The notes beneath the pieces are model-generated. The model saw only the letters and a program-made list of their open reading frames with translations, searched no databases and was not told the origin of the DNA. Shown piece by piece: positions 10,138 to 11,336 of a DNA stretch of 11,336 bases. Every line of letters starts with the position of its first letter. Within the stretch, counting starts at the first letter, position 1. The DNA is from Bdellovibrionales bacterium (GTDB lineage Bacteria > Bdellovibrionota > JAFGOL01): positions 1 to 11,336 of the forward strand of contig JAKLHL010000035.1 of NCBI GenBank assembly GCA_022710165.1. The letters are read 5' to 3'. Both the position numbers and the translations under genes were made by a program.

Positions 10138-11336
10138 AAGAAAGTTGGCGTAGGGCAGCTTCACAAGTGTCTATTTTCTTTACATATTTTTTTATGTCAA
10201 ACTTCCTTTCAAGCCCCTTATCATTCATATAGCGGACGGTCCCAAAAATGTTCCTTCTGGTCCACGGGCGGTCATGCTTTCCAAAGCACCATGCTATTCC
10301 TGCAAAACCGTTCGGGTCCCTTCCATCAAGTTCATATTTGTTGTTAAGGCAGAGTGCGGTCTTGTACGCTTCTTGAGGGGTCTTACTCCACTCTATGATC
10401 TTTTTCCCCCAGTACATCCTCATATAGCCATGCATTTTGCCCGTTATCAGCAGTTCTTTTTGTGCAGAGTTCCAGTATGCGTCGTGGGTCTTTGCTTTTT
10501 CCAGCTCTTTGAAGCTGTATGTGTATCCTCTTTTGTCTTTTTTATGTTCGCTCAAGGTCTTTTTTGCCCAGTCTGGCAAACATTCATAATTATCATAGTC
10601 GCTGTTGTAGTGGGTAAAATTAACGGCGAGCTCCCTTCTTATTATAAGCTCCTCTAAAAATGAGTCTTTGTCCTTGGGGGAGCTGTCCTTTAACTCCATC
10701 GCTATTTGAAGTGTGGATATCTGTCCAAAGTGTATGTAAGGACTTAAGTTGGAAGTGTAGTCCAGCGAGGGGTCGTTCTTTAGCTCTTCGTATTTGGTGA
10801 GCTTTTTTGATATGAATGACCTTAATATCTTTAAAGCCGGGTTCGTTCCTCCCCTATAGAAAGGGGACGGCATAACACTTTTATCGATATCAAGACTTTT
10901 AAGGATCTTGTCTATGTTCAGGTCTTTTGTACCAGACATCTTTGTTTTCACACGACGCTGTTTTAACTCTGTTAGGTATTTTGTCATGGCGCTTTTTATC
11001 TTAGGCCTTATAGTGGCGGCACTGTATTCCTCTTTTTGTGAGGCCTCTTCTACAGGCACTATTACGTCGGACTCCACCTGGACAACGGTACATGTGGCTT
11101 TTCTTGCAAGGTCCTTCCTCCACTGTCTTTGTACCTTTGTGTAGGCCGCATCACAGACGGTGAGGGATGCTTTTTTAGAGAGCCTGAGCGCAAGTTCTAC
11201 CGGTCCAGATACAGATGCCTCAAACCCTATTCCCATTTTTTTAAACTCAATGCTTAGTTCCTTTAGGCCTTCAAGCATGAAGTGGTAGTGTCTTAGATTC
11301 GCCTCTGGAAAATCTGGCGTTATACCAAAACAGACA
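10136..11336 (-). CDS. phr: Class II CPD photolyase, lacking its N-terminus at the window edge
   Basis: This is a DNA repair flavoprotein that splits cyclobutane pyrimidine dimers using FADH- and light. The frame is open to the right edge: upstream of the ATG at 11278 it continues ITPDFPEANLRHYHF-MLEGLKEL, the class II N-terminal domain, so the true start lies outside. About 400 residues are visible, compared with roughly 450-480 for the family. C-terminal FAD-domain blocks are diagnostic of class II: DYTSNLSPYIHFGQIS, ELIIRRELAVNF, WNSAQKELLITGKMHGYMRM, YWGKKIIEW, LNNKYELDGRDPNGFAGIAW and GKHDRPWTRRNIFGTVRYM. No truncation is seen at the C-terminus. It suggests the organism, although anaerobic in its oxygen chemistry, meets sunlight or descends from lineages that do. 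Confidence 0.96.
   Translation of the reverse strand, partial: VCFGITPDFPEANLRHYHFMLEGLKELSIEFKKMGIGFEASVSGPVELALRLSKKASLTVCDAAYTKVQRQWRKDLARKATCTVVQVESDVIVPVEEASQKEEYSAATIRPKIKSAMTKYLTELKQRRVKTKMSGTKDLNIDKILKSLDIDKSVMPSPFYRGGTNPALKILRSFISKKLTKYEELKNDPSLDYTSNLSPYIHFGQISTLQIAMELKDSSPKDKDSFLEELIIRRELAVNFTHYNSDYDNYECLPDWAKKTLSEHKKDKRGYTYSFKELEKAKTHDAYWNSAQKELLITGKMHGYMRMYWGKKIIEWSKTPQEAYKTALCLNNKYELDGRDPNGFAGIAWCFGKHDRPWTRRNIFGTVRYMNDKGLERKFDIKKYVKKIDTCEAALRQLS

Noticed and set aside
10274..10657. Plus-strand open frame of 127 codons
   Set aside because: It lies opposite the most conserved part of the class II photolyase, has cysteine- and phenylalanine-rich low-information sequence and no ribosome binding site.
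1..11336. CRISPR array or transposase/IS element
   Set aside because: No regularly spaced repeats and no transposase, integrase or Cas motifs were seen on either strand.

Overview
The window comes from a diderm (Gram-negative) bacterium with an anaerobic or micro-aerobic lifestyle. It has an outer-membrane beta-barrel gene and several genes with signal peptides. Its oxygen defence relies on superoxide reductase, rubrerythrin and rubredoxin rather than on SOD and catalase. Base composition is moderate (a little over 40% GC by eye), with frequent AGG (Arg) and ATA (Ile) codons. I cannot name the phylum from this stretch alone.

Left part (1-4233, nearly all minus strand). Reading in the direction of transcription, a PerR/Fur-type regulator (start 4131) is followed by rubrerythrin, desulfoferrodoxin (superoxide reductase), ferritin, an FMN-binding flavoredoxin, a 53-residue rubredoxin and a TIGR02757/DUF2400 protein. 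Gaps between these genes run from 1 to 20 bases, so this looks like one seven-gene operon. A strong Fur-type operator sits over the promoter upstream of perR. The logic fits together: the regulator senses metal or peroxide, ferritin stores iron, superoxide reductase and rubrerythrin remove superoxide and peroxide, and flavoredoxin plus rubredoxin supply electrons. About 120 bases further on, with its own Shine-Dalgarno, lies the 5' end of an acyl-CoA carboxylase/decarboxylase carboxyltransferase gene that runs off the left edge.

Middle part (4234-7680). A divergent yhbY-type RNA-binding gene (plus) collides tail to tail, with a 6-base overlap, with a FadL/OmpP1-like outer-membrane protein gene (minus). 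Upstream of the latter is a small secreted protein with a duplicated AYxWGYxLKxQ motif. That small gene has a near-consensus promoter placed so that its mRNA would be almost leaderless. An NAD(P)-type malic enzyme gene reads the other way.

Right part (7681-11336). A tRNA-Ser(CGA) gene follows malic enzyme directly. Its last 17 bases plus the next two recur as a perfect 19-bp direct repeat 191 bases downstream. Between the copies is a 130-base near-complete palindrome with a side hairpin, followed by a second symmetric hairpin. This looks like a tiny gene-less element or remnant in the tRNA 3' end, and it is the most unusual structure in the window. After it, all on the minus strand, come a cysteine-rich secreted protein with two GX2H motifs (TraB/TIKI-like), a secreted ankyrin-repeat/coiled-coil protein, and a class II CPD photolyase that runs off the right edge.

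Points to re-check: a rubrerythrin lacking one of four rubredoxin-site cysteines (Ser174), a G-G mismatch in the tRNA T-stem, and start sites for perR, ferritin, DUF2400 and the ankyrin gene that are shorter than the longest reading frames.
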